NCBI GenBank assembly: GCA_034687125.1
Contig: JAQGBZ010000618.1
Coordinates: 1 to 26,402 of the forward strand
DNA: 26,402 nucleotides
Source: Neelides folsomi
Taxonomy: Eukaryota > Arthropoda > Collembola > Neelipleona > Neelidae
Reading direction: 5' to 3'
Shown here: positions 16,759-25,869 of the stretch, piece after piece
Numbering within the stretch: position 1 is the stretch's first letter
How the letters are laid out: every line of letters begins with the position of its first letter
Notes under the pieces: generated by a model
Database searches by the model: none
What the model saw: the letters and a program-made list of their open reading frames with translations, nothing else
What the model was told of the DNA's origin: nothing
Program-made: the position numbers and the translations under genes

Positions 16759-17433
16759 ATGAAGAATAATTTCGGACTTGTTTTAATTAGTGGTCTAGCA
16801 TTTCCTAGTGTAATTTCTCTTCATTTTATAAAACTTGGACCTAGTTTGCTTGCACCAAATATCTAGATGCAGATGGCTTTAATTTTGTCTACCCTGCTGA
16901 ACCTAATATTAACAGAGATTTGTCTTTAATTATTGAAAGAAGTGGAAATTGTAATTTAAAAATACAAATTTTACAATATAACTATTATAATTAGCCATTA
17001 ATATCGGAAAATATTAATACAAAACTATTTGTCTCAAATTAATTCTTTAAAAATATCAAAAGAATAATATTTTTATCAAAATTATTTCCTTTTATTTAAA
17101 ATGAAATTATATTTAAATTATATATATAAGAATTGATTAATGAATTTCCATTTCTTTAATCAGTGACATATAATGAATATATTTACGTATCTGGTATTGA
17201 AGACACAGAAAAGGAAGGCTCTTATTTCTGGTCATACCCCCGGATATGATAGACCTATTAATTACATGAACTGGGAATTTAACCTACCAATTCGATTACC
17301 ACAAAGACAGTGTATTGCGTTAGTCAATACCAACAACTCATATCAGGATTTCCATGGAGGGAATAGAAATTCACGTACGTTGCATGAACGTGAATTTCTA
17401 GCATTAGCAAGCAGAGTAGTACACCAAATATAA
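16759..17433 (+). pseudogene. C-type-lectin-like secreted protein relic
   Basis: The ATG at 16759 opens MKNNFGLVLISGLAFPSVIS, a good signal peptide, then LHFIKLGPSLLAPN before a TAG at 16864. Lectin-like sequence continues in another frame: KYLDADGFNFVYPAEPNINR, then SGNCNLKI (about 16857-16965). After a likely intron (acceptor TTTAATCAG ending at 17163), TYNEYIYVSGIEDTEKEGSY runs to FWSYP, like the core of a C-type lectin domain. It is followed, one frame over, by GYDRPINYMNWEFNLP, a QCIALV cysteine and SYQDFHGG, ending at 17433. The second break lies in a run of five C (17237-17241). Two frame breaks suggest a pseudogene, though homopolymer error could explain the second. The family call rests on motif order (GxEDxEKEG-Y-W...NW...C), not on alignment. 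Confidence 0.5.
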
Positions 17434-17533
17434 GATTGAATTTGCTTAGCAAAGTTCAGGATTTAGTTTCTAGTCACAACAATGTATCAAATGACCCCAA
17501 AGGACGCTATAAAGCGAACTTTATATACTATTT

Positions 17534-17659
17534 ATATCATGAGATTTTTTTATTTCGAAACCCCGACCTTGTCGCAAGTTTCCCATATAATAAGTAACAT
17601 GTAATTTTGGGGATCTTGCGACAACGTCGGGGTTTTGAAATAAAAAAATCTCATGATAT
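17534..17659. repeat. 126-bp foldback hairpin with 45-bp arms
   Basis: The left arm 17534-17578 and right arm 17615-17659 are inverted copies of each other with two mismatches over 45 bp, separated by a 36-bp loop. The arms contain the GC-rich core AACCCCGAC and GTCGCAAG inside AT-rich flanks. No target-site duplication is evident at the arm ends. A foldback MITE or a hairpin-RNA source are both possible. Long open frames overlapping it on the minus strand are by-products of the repeat. Confidence 0.85.
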
Positions 17660-17831
17660 GTAAAACAATCGCAGCTTATAGTATCCATTAAGAAATTGTT
17701 TCCAATTGCACCTAAATACATATATATTACCAAAACTACTAAGTAAATATAGCAGAATGAAAAGAAAACTAAGGTTTAAATTTTAATTAATCAAAAATAG
17801 AGTTTAAGGCCGTAATATTTATAATAACATA

Positions 17832-18105
17832 CAGTAAATACTTAAATAGAACACGGAGTCTCAAATAAAACGCGGCTTCAATTAGAACGCGAGTCTATAA
17901 CAAAATGACACTAAACAATGAATAGGTATAGGTAAAATATGGGCGCCTGTTGATTAAACAGGGATTTATTACAATAATTTACTGCCTTAAATAATATTTT
18001 GAATAGAACGCGGGCCTCAAATAGAACGCGGGCCTTAAATAGAGCGCGGGGGGCAAAGTAAATTCAGCGAATAGAACGCGGGGCGTTCTATTTAAGTCTT
18101 TACTG
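17832..18105. mobile_element. 274-bp pogo-like MITE
   Basis: Terminal inverted repeats of 21 bp (CAGTAAATACTTAAATAGAA... at the left, its complement at the right, one mismatch) are flanked by TA on both sides (17830-17831 and 18106-18107), the target duplication of the pogo/Tc1-mariner group. Inside, near both ends, a unit AATAGAACGCGGGCCT recurs about seven times at roughly 19-bp steps. The right end also folds as AATAGAACGC-GGG-GCGTTCTATT. There is no transposase frame, so it is non-autonomous. Confidence 0.75.
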
Positions 18106-18145
18106 TAATATAATTGATTAAATATTTTATTAGCTTAAATATTAT

Positions 18146-18464
18146 ACATGTAACATATAGTAATCAATAACGTTTCAAATGCTATCTCACTAAATCCTGG
18201 GTCAAGCTGCATTTTTAGAATAGAACATATTAGTATGGACCTAATCAACCAGTTTGGCTATCTTACATTATTGAAATTCCTGGGGCGGAATATAGGGCGA
18301 CGGTTAGTTTAAAAACACATGTAACATATAGGTATACAATAACGTTCCATATCGTATCTCACTAAATCCTGGGCCAAGCTGCATTTTTAGAATTGGACAT
18401 ATTAGTAAGGACCTAGGCAACATTTTGGCTATCTTACATTGTTGAAAATCCTGGGGTGGAATAT
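18146..18464. repeat. Direct duplication of about 149 bp
   Basis: Copy 1 (18146-18294) and copy 2 (18317-18464) share long identical blocks such as TCTCACTAAATCCTGGG, AAGCTGCATTTTTAGAAT and TTTGGCTATCTTACATT, with scattered differences. The period is 171 bp. No open frame is shared. It lies just after the MITE and before the 3' end of the minus-strand receptor gene. Confidence 0.85.
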
Positions 18465-18514
18465 ATCAGCCTATTATTATATTGTTCTTTATTGCCCTGA
18501 ATAATCCTAAGGTA

Positions 18515-18520
18515 TTTATT
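18515..18520 (-). terminator. Possible poly(A) signal of the minus-strand receptor gene
   Basis: AATAAA on the minus strand lies about 80 bp downstream of the stop codon at 18599-18601. No better hexamer is closer. Confidence 0.4.
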
Positions 18521-18598
18521 GAATTAACAAATTCATTTTTTACAGTGTGATTATTGGCGTGATGAATAACAATAATTGAACAGTGAATAACAATGATA

Positions 18599-20683
18599 TT
18601 AATTAAATGAATGCTCTATTACAAAGATAAAACAAGATACAATAAAAATAAAAGAAAGAATGCAAAATATTGGTAAAAATAATCTAAAGCTAAGAGATTT
18701 CCTAATCAAGTAATTTGAACCTGGAATAACACTTTTATTAAAGGATCCATCATTTAAAGTATATTTTTCTGGAATTACATCATTCGTCAAAGAAATATTG
18801 CTTTTATGTAATTTATATAGCAAATCAAAATAAGATTTTTTAAGATTTTTCTTGTGATGGTGTTTATGATAAAATTTCCAAATCTGAAAAATTCCATTAT
18901 CAAAAAGAATAAGTAAATTGTGTTTAAATATCGGTTCTACAGAGTTTGTGAATATCATAAATAAACCAATACTTGTAATATATGATTCTAAAATTTTTGG
19001 TCTTATAATAAACAAATCATTTGAAAAAAATTTAAGCATAAATTCAATATCGTCAAGAGTTGTTATTTCATCAATCAAAACAGTATTTTTCTTAATTTGT
19101 ATATTATGGTGACGATCATAATAAGTTTTAGGGAAATATGGAAATATTTTCTTTCTTAAACTAAAAATGAAATTAGTAAAAAAATCATCATTAGAAATTA
19201 ATAATTCATTATTTAAAATATAATTAGCATGAAGCATTATAAATTTTTCCTGGATTATTTCAAGACTTTTCTTGTTTTTAGAGTACCAATAATAATTTAT
19301 ATATTTAATATCTTTTAATAAATTTTTCGGAAAGTAATAATAAGAAAAATATTCTAAATTAGTCTTTGAAAGTAATTCAAAGGTTTCTGGAATATTCGGT
19401 TCTTTTTCTATAGAAATAAATGAAAAAACATTTCCTTTATAAGCATTTGAAATTACAAGGAAAGCTAGAATCCAATTTACGATTAAAAATAAAGACCATT
19501 TGTAATTGTCTTTAAATAAAATTTCGCGAGGTATTGAGCCCTTTTCGAATGGATATAGGAAGAGGAATTTACTTATTTTACTTATAATATTTCTCTCGTG
19601 TAACCGAACATTAATTAATAAACAATACAATAATATAATTGCAAGTGCAGTAAATAAAATTGTAATTGCCCACATATTTAAACTAAATGGCTTTAAAAAT
19701 ATAAACCAATCTAAGGAATGTTTATCAATTACAAATAAATATGATATTCCGTCTTCTTCTGCTCCACATCCGAACATCATACTAAAAACTTCCGCTCTAA
19801 GAATGTAAAGTTCATACAAAAAAGATGAATATGGAACTAACCTAGCTAAAGTATTATACTCGCAAATGGAAGAGTTAATTTTTTTATCCAATTCCTTGCT
19901 TAAACATTCTCCTATATCAGGAAGGTGATGTACATTTTTGTCATAACTATTGTCACAATTAATTTTACTATTTGATTTTAGGAAACATTGATATTTTATA
20001 TTTAATAGCATAAATATTTTCCATTCTTTTAAAAGAAATTTAAATAAATTTATTTTATTTCTCAAGATGATTTTATCTAAAACCAATTCGTAATATATCA
20101 GGTTTGAAATATGGTCTATAAATATATACGAAAGAGAAATTTTATTTATTAACAAATATTTTGAATTCGTTTCAAACTTTTGAATGTTTATTAAATAAAT
20201 GGATTTTAGACGATTAAATTCCTTTATATTTGATTCTGGGAAAACAAAAATAGTAAATGTTGGGTATAATTTGATGAATCTTATATACTCAAAAAATCTA
20301 TTTCTTAATGCTGCATCATCTTGATAAAACTCCTTTATTTGGAAAAAATAAAATCTAGCTTTGCAAAATAAATGTTTTGCTTTATAATAATGTAAAAAGT
20401 AGTTTAAGTTTTTTGGTTCTAAACTTTCATTGTATGTCATTACTTTATATGCATTTGACGAAATTGTGACATTTTGATAACTAAATGTTAAAATAAAAGA
20501 AATAAGTAGGTTGCTATTGGAATTATAAATAAAATCAGTATGACAGGCCCTAAAAGCTATTAAATTATTCAAACATTCTTTTGAATCGCCATTTTCTAAA
20601 AATGATAATTTCGGAAATGAATTGGCAAAATTGATTACTAAAATTGAAAATAATACTTTAATAGAATTTTTAAAATCTGCCAT
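18599..20683 (-). CDS. Divergent ionotropic-receptor-like membrane protein (694 aa)
   Basis: A complete intronless frame starts at the ATG (20681-20683). Residues 1-22 look like a signal peptide. A long extracellular-type region follows, with CHTDFIY, KAKHLFCKARFYFFQ and a GCGAEEDG motif (305-312). Membrane segments lie at about 334-357 (MWAITILFTALAIILLYCLL), 395-413 (WSLFLIVNWILAFLVISNA, then YKG) and 667-690. Between the last two comes an S2-like region with VEPIFKHNL (582-590). Three membrane segments with a short loop between the first two, then AYKGNVFSFISIEKEPNIP, match the M1-P-M2-S2-M3 plan of arthropod IRs, which are ligand-gated chemosensory channels. The usual iGluR ligand-binding residues are not recognisable, so the ligand is unknown. 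It is very rich in Ile, Phe, Asn, Lys and Tyr. It is a paralogue of the gene at 23631-25757. Confidence 0.72.
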   Translation of the reverse strand: MADFKNSIKVLFSILVINFANSFPKLSFLENGDSKECLNNLIAFRACHTDFIYNSNSNLLISFILTFSYQNVTISSNAYKVMTYNESLEPKNLNYFLHYYKAKHLFCKARFYFFQIKEFYQDDAALRNRFFEYIRFIKLYPTFTIFVFPESNIKEFNRLKSIYLINIQKFETNSKYLLINKISLSYIFIDHISNLIYYELVLDKIILRNKINLFKFLLKEWKIFMLLNIKYQCFLKSNSKINCDNSYDKNVHHLPDIGECLSKELDKKINSSICEYNTLARLVPYSSFLYELYILRAEVFSMMFGCGAEEDGISYLFVIDKHSLDWFIFLKPFSLNMWAITILFTALAIILLYCLLINVRLHERNIISKISKFLFLYPFEKGSIPREILFKDNYKWSLFLIVNWILAFLVISNAYKGNVFSFISIEKEPNIPETFELLSKTNLEYFSYYYFPKNLLKDIKYINYYWYSKNKKSLEIIQEKFIMLHANYILNNELLISNDDFFTNFIFSLRKKIFPYFPKTYYDRHHNIQIKKNTVLIDEITTLDDIEFMLKFFSNDLFIIRPKILESYITSIGLFMIFTNSVEPIFKHNLLILFDNGIFQIWKFYHKHHHKKNLKKSYFDLLYKLHKSNISLTNDVIPEKYTLNDGSFNKSVIPGSNYLIRKSLSFRLFLPIFCILSFIFIVSCFIFVIEHSFN

Positions 20684-20934
20684 GATTAATTCATAAAAAT
20701 ATTTTTATACTAATTAACTTCACTACTTAAACTACAAATAAAATAATCATATTAACTTTAATGATGTACAATCCTTATTACATACTTTACTTTTAATATT
20801 ACCTCTACCTGCTATTACTTTTAATTAATAATAATTACCCTACAAGTTTATCTATCAATTTTGTGTAGAATCTCCTATTCTTTTAAGTATTTGATGGAAT
20901 GAATTGAAGAATTGAATGGAATGAATATGCGGCT

Positions 20935-20942
20935 TATTTATA
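20935..20942 (-). promoter_or_regulatory. TATA-like box upstream of the minus-strand receptor
   Basis: TATAAATA on the minus strand lies about 250 bp upstream of the start codon. In such AT-rich DNA this is weak evidence. Confidence 0.25.
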
Positions 20943-21439
20943 TTGTTGATTTATCTTTTAAAGATTTTTTAATATTAATGATTTTTTTTTAATTTGATAG
21001 ACAATGAGTAGAATAACCTTGCATAAGTCACTCATAAAACTTTGGATTATAAATTGTATTTTGAAATCCGTTAAATAAAAATTTAGGTGTTTATGTAAAT
21101 TAATTCAATTTCAAAATGTGTCTATCAAAACTCAAGTTTGATAAATAAATGAGGATATCCAAATGATTTATAAGACAGCATCATTTAGTTTTATTTATTT
21201 ACGTTATTTCCTTATTACCTATTTTATTTAATGCACGATGATTGTGCCTAGCCTAATCATATTGAAGTTCAAATTGAGAACTAGAACAAAATAAATTGAT
21301 TATTTTATGGACTAATTAATAATGATATGTGAATTTAAATTAAATTTTCTATGAATTCATACTTTTATATTCATTTTAATTCGTACATGCCAATGTTATA
21401 AATGATCATAAAAACGTATAAATATAATTTCAAATAAAG
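20943..21439. other. AT-rich intergenic DNA
   Basis: I see nothing beyond simple AT-rich sequence here. It lies upstream of the minus-strand receptor and before the minisatellite. Confidence 0.5.
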
Positions 21440-21732
21440 GTGCATACACCAGACCCGATACCCAACAAGTTCAATTCCCGACAACCCGACATACACCAGA
21501 CCCGACACCCGACATTTATATTAAAAGACCTATCTAACATACTCTACTCCCGACGACCCGACATACCCCAGACCCGACACATGTCGACCCGACATACTCC
21601 AGAGCCGACAATCGCACTCGACACGTCGACCCGACATACACCAGACCCGACACTTACACCCGACATATTGCAAATGTATCATAAATGTCGACCCGACATA
21701 CACAAGACCCGACAATTTCACCCGACACGATA
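21440..21732. repeat. Irregular CCCGACA minisatellite
   Basis: At least six copies of a core close to CGACATACACCAGACCCGAC occur near 21443, 21487, 21557, 21588, 21633 and 21694, with variable spacers containing further CCCGACA words. Spacing is irregular (about 31-70 bp). Plus- and minus-strand open frames across it (for example RHTPDP and RPDIHQTR repeats) are explained by the repeat and are not called as genes. It is much more GC-rich than its flanks. Confidence 0.8.
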
Positions 21733-21744
21733 TACTCTACGTTC

Positions 21745-21840
21745 TAATGATTCCATGTAACACAAATGTCTCCATAAAACTTAGACTCAATGTAAAATAA
21801 ATGACTACATGCAACCAAATGATTCCATGCAGCCAAATAA
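21745..21840. repeat. Degenerate 20-bp repeat AAATGATTCCATGCA
   Basis: Three to four diverged copies of AAATGAYTMCATGCARCCAA follow the minisatellite directly (for example at about 21747, 21800 and 21819). Similarity is partial. Confidence 0.5.
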
Positions 21841-22882
21841 CTATGAGTGCTGAGCATTGCACTATGTCAGTATATAGTTGCGGCAACTCTATCAATGTCA
21901 CATTGCTTAAAGTGATCAATTTATGGTATATGAAATTGCTAGAATTAAAATACTTAATATCTAACTGGGTAAATTAATTAAAAAATAATTCATTTAATAA
22001 TTTTAATTGATAAAGTTTGATGAAATTTCTAAATATTTAAAAATTTCATAAAATTTCAAAAAGTCTTATAAATATGCTTTGATATTAATGTGTTTCTAGA
22101 TGCTTAATTGGTTTATGCAGGGTATGGATGTGCAAATGAGTGTTGATTGTGATTGTTGTTACTGCGCCTCCTTCGGCTGCTGCTGGATTGTGTTGGAATG
22201 GCTGAGTATAAGCCCCATCTCTTTCTCTCTTTTGGCCACAAAGTCACAGAGTCCACATTATCAAACTCTGTTAACTTCTAGGTTCTCGAAGTATAGTTAA
22301 AAGTATGAAGACTTTTAACTATCAATGTAACTATAGATGATTAAATGGACTGTTACTGAAAGTGGAATATTGAATCGTCCGACTGTATTTATTATATTTC
22401 AATTTATTAAGGTGTTTTATAAAAATAAGAAACCCAGCTTTCAATAGGATCGGTCTTAACAGATCTGAGGAAATGGGGAGAGGAAAGTCAAACCAGAGAC
22501 CTTAATGATCTCTCCCATGGCCCTCCTCATCTCCCACTCGATTTATTACATCACCAACACACCCATCCCTTTGCACTCCATTGGCATCCTTTGTCTCCCT
22601 TCACATATGACGTCATACACATCTTACATATTATTATATACTTGTACATATGTTTATACTTTTACTAATACTTACTTATCATTAGTAACATATTACATTT
22701 ACCTATGTATACCTATTTATAAAAAAAATCATATTAATATGCAGAAAAATAATACATAAAAATTCAAAATCATTATTTATATTATATACATTAAAATAAA
22801 CTTTAGTTATCTAGAAATATTTATAAATATATTTTATAGATATATTACTCATTTAACCTTACTAACCACACCGAATCAATAG
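21841..22882. other. Intergenic DNA with a perfect CRE
   Basis: No supported gene. A 66-codon ATG frame at 22100-22300 has many Cys but no recognisable motif. A less AT-rich patch at 22440-22620 contains the perfect CRE palindrome TGACGTCA (22608-22615). The rest is AT-rich. Confidence 0.5.
22608..22615. promoter_or_regulatory. Perfect CRE palindrome TGACGTCA
   Basis: This is the exact consensus for CREB/ATF-type bZIP proteins, about 1 kb upstream of the plus-strand receptor gene and 1.9 kb upstream of the minus-strand one. Use as a site is inference. Confidence 0.35.
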
Positions 22883-22988
22883 AATGCTTTTGTGGGATTA
22901 AATTATGAACCGGTTGTTAAGACCATCGAACATAAACCGTTTTCCATTTATACAAATAACTGCATAAATGTGGTTACCTGTATAAATG
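22883..22988 (+). CDS. Exon-like segment, unrecognised
   Basis: An acceptor-like AATCAATAG precedes an open frame NAFVGLNYEPVVKTIEHKPF, then SIYTNNCINVVTCIN, closed by a donor-like G|GTAAAC at 22989. Two closely spaced cysteines and non-repetitive composition make it look more coding than the surroundings. No partner exon was found, so it may be a relic. Confidence 0.2.
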
Positions 22989-23308
22989 GTAAACATCATA
23001 AGAAGTATTCTTAATAATCTGATTCATGGGTAGGGTAGAATCACTACAGTAGCACCCCGAAGTAGGGTAAGAGCCGTTGACATTATAAAATATTACATTT
23101 GGCATTTGGTTGTCAACAATATCATTTCTAAACTTAATCAAAGATTTATTTTCTGGTATAAATTCTCATATTCATTCATTTGGAGAAAAAATTACTAATT
23201 TCAAGGGGAATGAAGTGAAAAGGTTTAGATAGTTGAATTTCAACATTAAAAGTTATTTGGACACGGGATCTGGTACCTAGGTGGCTCCAACCTGTCCACT
23301 AATCATGT

Positions 23309-23337
23309 CCACTGGATAGCCACAGGATATCCAGTGG
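23309..23337. repeat. Short perfect hairpin, 10-bp arms
   Basis: CCACTGGATA (23309-23318) and TATCCAGTGG (23328-23337) are separated by 9 bp. A direct repeat TGTCCACT occurs at about 23294 and 23307. It lies about 300 bp upstream of the plus-strand receptor start. Confidence 0.6.
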
Positions 23338-23551
23338 TAAGGACAACTTTCAACTTATCCGACTTTTATCGAACACTGTCTAAAATATCTTTTTAAATAT
23401 TAAAATTCTGAATAAATTATCACTGCAGTTGACAAGATGTCAAATTAATAAAGTAAAATCTAAGAATTTTTTAATATTATTTTGATTTGTATAGTTCGGA
23501 TTTGCTACAGAACAAATCATTGATTAATTTTAACTTTTAATTAAATATCAA

Positions 23552-23558
23552 TATAAAA
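23552..23558 (+). promoter_or_regulatory. TATA box candidate for the plus-strand receptor
   Basis: TATAAAA lies 79 bp upstream of the chosen ATG at 23631, a distance compatible with a short 5' UTR. The AT-rich background limits confidence. Confidence 0.35.
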
Positions 23559-23630
23559 CATTAAACTCTGAATTCTGATTTTATAAAAAACACTTATATT
23601 TCTTATATTTCATTGTTTCCAAATCACAAA

Positions 23631-25757
23631 ATGATAATATTTAAAAACATATTTTTCTTATTTGCTATGAACATCATAAACTTTATCCAATCTAATGCTA
23701 AATTAGAAATTCAAGATGATTTTAATAATTCAGAAATCTCAGTTGAATTATTTGGTTTGAGTGAATGTCACATTGACTTTATATATATTTCCCAAAAGGA
23801 TCCGCTCCCGTCATATCTTACAAAATTTGTTTTTCAAAATTCAACAATTTCATTAAATGAATACAATAAAACAATTTTAAAAGATTACGAAATAACAAAC
23901 TACTTTTCAAATTTCTATAAAACTAAATTTTCGAAATGTAAAGCAAGATTTTATATTTTTCAAGTTCATGCATATAAACAAGATACGAAAAAAAGTAATG
24001 TGATAATTACCAGAATTATAACCACATTTTCAATATATTTAAAAATTGTCAATATAAATCCGACATTTTCAATTTTTATTATTTCAAATTCAAATTTAAC
24101 AGACGAAATTAATCGTTTTAGTTTACTTTACAATAACATTAAAAATCATCCAACAATTTCAAAAAACTTTATATTAAACAAATCAACTCTTAAATTCATA
24201 AATTTCTATAATTTTTATGACTTTACTTTAACCGACATGAATTTAAAACATCGCAAACCAGTCAAAAAAATTATCATTTTAAAATCAATATTAAAAAGTT
24301 GGAAAATATTTATGCAGAAAATGGATTTTTATTCTGTTAGGCATGAAATAAGTTTTGGATATAATTGCGAATTTAAGAGAATTCATCGTTTTACTATTGA
24401 AATTTGCATTTTAAAAGAAATGTATAAAAAATACAACTTTTCTATTTGCGACCCAACTGACTATTATTGTACTCATGAGATTGGATTTGAGGAAAAACCA
24501 TATTCCTCAAGCATTTTTAATTATTCAAATAGAGAAGAGAGAATTGTTTACAGTATTACAATTGGCTGTGGTTTTTCTGAGGATGGAGTTTCTCATTTGG
24601 TTATAATTCAAAAACAATCCATTCATTGGTTTGCTTTCATGGAACCTTTTAGTTTTCTATTTTGGGCCATAACAATTATATTCATAATAACTGTAATTTC
24701 ATCTTTTGCATGTTTATTATTTTATTTGAAATTATTTGAAAAATTAACTATATTTAAATTTTCAAAATTTTTGTTATTATCTACAACTGAAATCAATTCG
24801 TTGCCAAGAAGCATTTTAAATAATTACAATTACAAATGGCCCTTCATTTTATTCCCAATTTGGCTTTTCATGTTTCTCGTAATTTCTAACGCATATAAAG
24901 GAATGATCTATTCAATTACTTCAATTGAAAAACCACCAATAATTCCGCAAACATTTGAATCTCTTTTAAAAAGCAATTTAGATATATATTCATTGACGAC
25001 TTTCGACTTTTTAAAAGAAATGATTGAAACAAATCCTTATTATTGGAATTCTAAAAATATAAGATTCTTTGAAATGACTTTGAAAAAAGGAAAAATTATT
25101 TATAATGTTCTAATTCAACCAAACCAAAATTTAACTTATTCTTTAGGGAATGATTTTTCATTTTTGTCAGTGTTAATTTTAAATATAAGGAGAAGAAAAA
25201 TTATTTGCTCATCTATTCCTCATAAGAGAGGTATAATTGCGAATTTAAGAGAGATACCAGTAAATAAAAAAATTGTCTTCATAGATTATTTACTGAGTCT
25301 TGATAAACTTGAATCTCTTCTATCAAGATTTTCAAATGACATTTTTGTTATAAGGCCTCAAGTTTCAGAATCTAATGTTAACATTAAGTACGCATGGGTA
25401 ATTAAAAGAAACTTTGTAGAACCGATATTTAAACACAATTTAAGGAATCTCTTTGAAAGTGGAATTTTGGATGTTTGGAAATATTATTTTAAATTTAGCA
25501 GTAAAATGTTGCATAAAAATAATTATTTTTATATGCTCAAAAAACTAAAAAATCGTAATTTTACTTTAACAAAAGAATATATTCCGGATAAATATACGCA
25601 AAATGACGATGGCACAATTAGTAAAACAAACTCAAATTCATTAAATGTAAATAAAAAATCTCTTGACTTTCGAATATTTGCACCAGTGTTTTGCATGTCT
25701 TTATTTATTCTAATATTAGCTTGTTTTTTCTACACAATCGAAGTTTGTGTTTATTAA
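23631..25757 (+). CDS. Divergent ionotropic-receptor-like membrane protein (708 aa)
   Basis: A complete intronless frame. I start it at the ATG at 23631 (context CACAAAATG); the frame is open further upstream but has no ATG there. Residues 1-23 form a signal peptide (MIIFKNIFFLFAMNIINFIQ). A long N-terminal region holds ECHIDFIY, CKARFYIFQ and GCGFSEDG (312-319). Membrane segments lie at about 343-366, 403-421 (ending VISNAYKG) and 682-705. The S2-like region has FVEPIFKHNL (595-604). Motif order and spacing match the minus-strand gene at 18599-20683 throughout (GCGxxEDG, HWFAFMEPFS versus DWFIFLKPFS, IPDKYTQND versus IPEKYTLND), so the two are clear but old paralogues. The proposed role is a ligand-gated, probably chemosensory, membrane receptor. 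The ligand is unknown and canonical iGluR binding residues are not seen. Doubled AATAAA at 25848-25857 follows. Confidence 0.72.
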   Translation: MIIFKNIFFLFAMNIINFIQSNAKLEIQDDFNNSEISVELFGLSECHIDFIYISQKDPLPSYLTKFVFQNSTISLNEYNKTILKDYEITNYFSNFYKTKFSKCKARFYIFQVHAYKQDTKKSNVIITRIITTFSIYLKIVNINPTFSIFIISNSNLTDEINRFSLLYNNIKNHPTISKNFILNKSTLKFINFYNFYDFTLTDMNLKHRKPVKKIIILKSILKSWKIFMQKMDFYSVRHEISFGYNCEFKRIHRFTIEICILKEMYKKYNFSICDPTDYYCTHEIGFEEKPYSSSIFNYSNREERIVYSITIGCGFSEDGVSHLVIIQKQSIHWFAFMEPFSFLFWAITIIFIITVISSFACLLFYLKLFEKLTIFKFSKFLLLSTTEINSLPRSILNNYNYKWPFILFPIWLFMFLVISNAYKGMIYSITSIEKPPIIPQTFESLLKSNLDIYSLTTFDFLKEMIETNPYYWNSKNIRFFEMTLKKGKIIYNVLIQPNQNLTYSLGNDFSFLSVLILNIRRRKIICSSIPHKRGIIANLREIPVNKKIVFIDYLLSLDKLESLLSRFSNDIFVIRPQVSESNVNIKYAWVIKRNFVEPIFKHNLRNLFESGILDVWKYYFKFSSKMLHKNNYFYMLKKLKNRNFTLTKEYIPDKYTQNDDGTISKTNSNSLNVNKKSLDFRIFAPVFCMSLFILILACFFYTIEVCVY

Positions 25758-25847
25758 TAATCATAATTTTTTAAAGATAGCTTTCAGCATGGCGTCATGG
25801 TGTTATTATTTAAATGCCACATGTTAAAAATTAGTAAAGTTTTATTG

Positions 25848-25857
25848 AATAAATAAA
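25848..25857 (+). terminator. Poly(A) signals of the plus-strand receptor
   Basis: Two overlapping AATAAA hexamers lie about 90 bp after the stop codon. This is a normal position for an animal mRNA end. Confidence 0.55.
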
Positions 25858-25869
25858 GATTATTAAACT

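Noticed and set aside
17521..17733. 70-codon minus-strand ORF over the hairpin
   Set aside because: It consists mainly of the foldback arms; no protein family is evident.
21530..21721. Minus-strand ORF with repeated WSMSGRHV-like units
   Set aside because: It is a translation of the minisatellite repeat.
22100..22300. 66-codon Cys-rich ORF starting at an ATG
   Set aside because: The cysteines cluster in a TGT/TGC-rich stretch without a signal peptide or known spacing, and nothing supports splicing or expression.
22505..22759. 84-codon Tyr/Thr/Ile-rich ORF
   Set aside because: It is driven by TA-rich low-complexity DNA and has no domain or motif.
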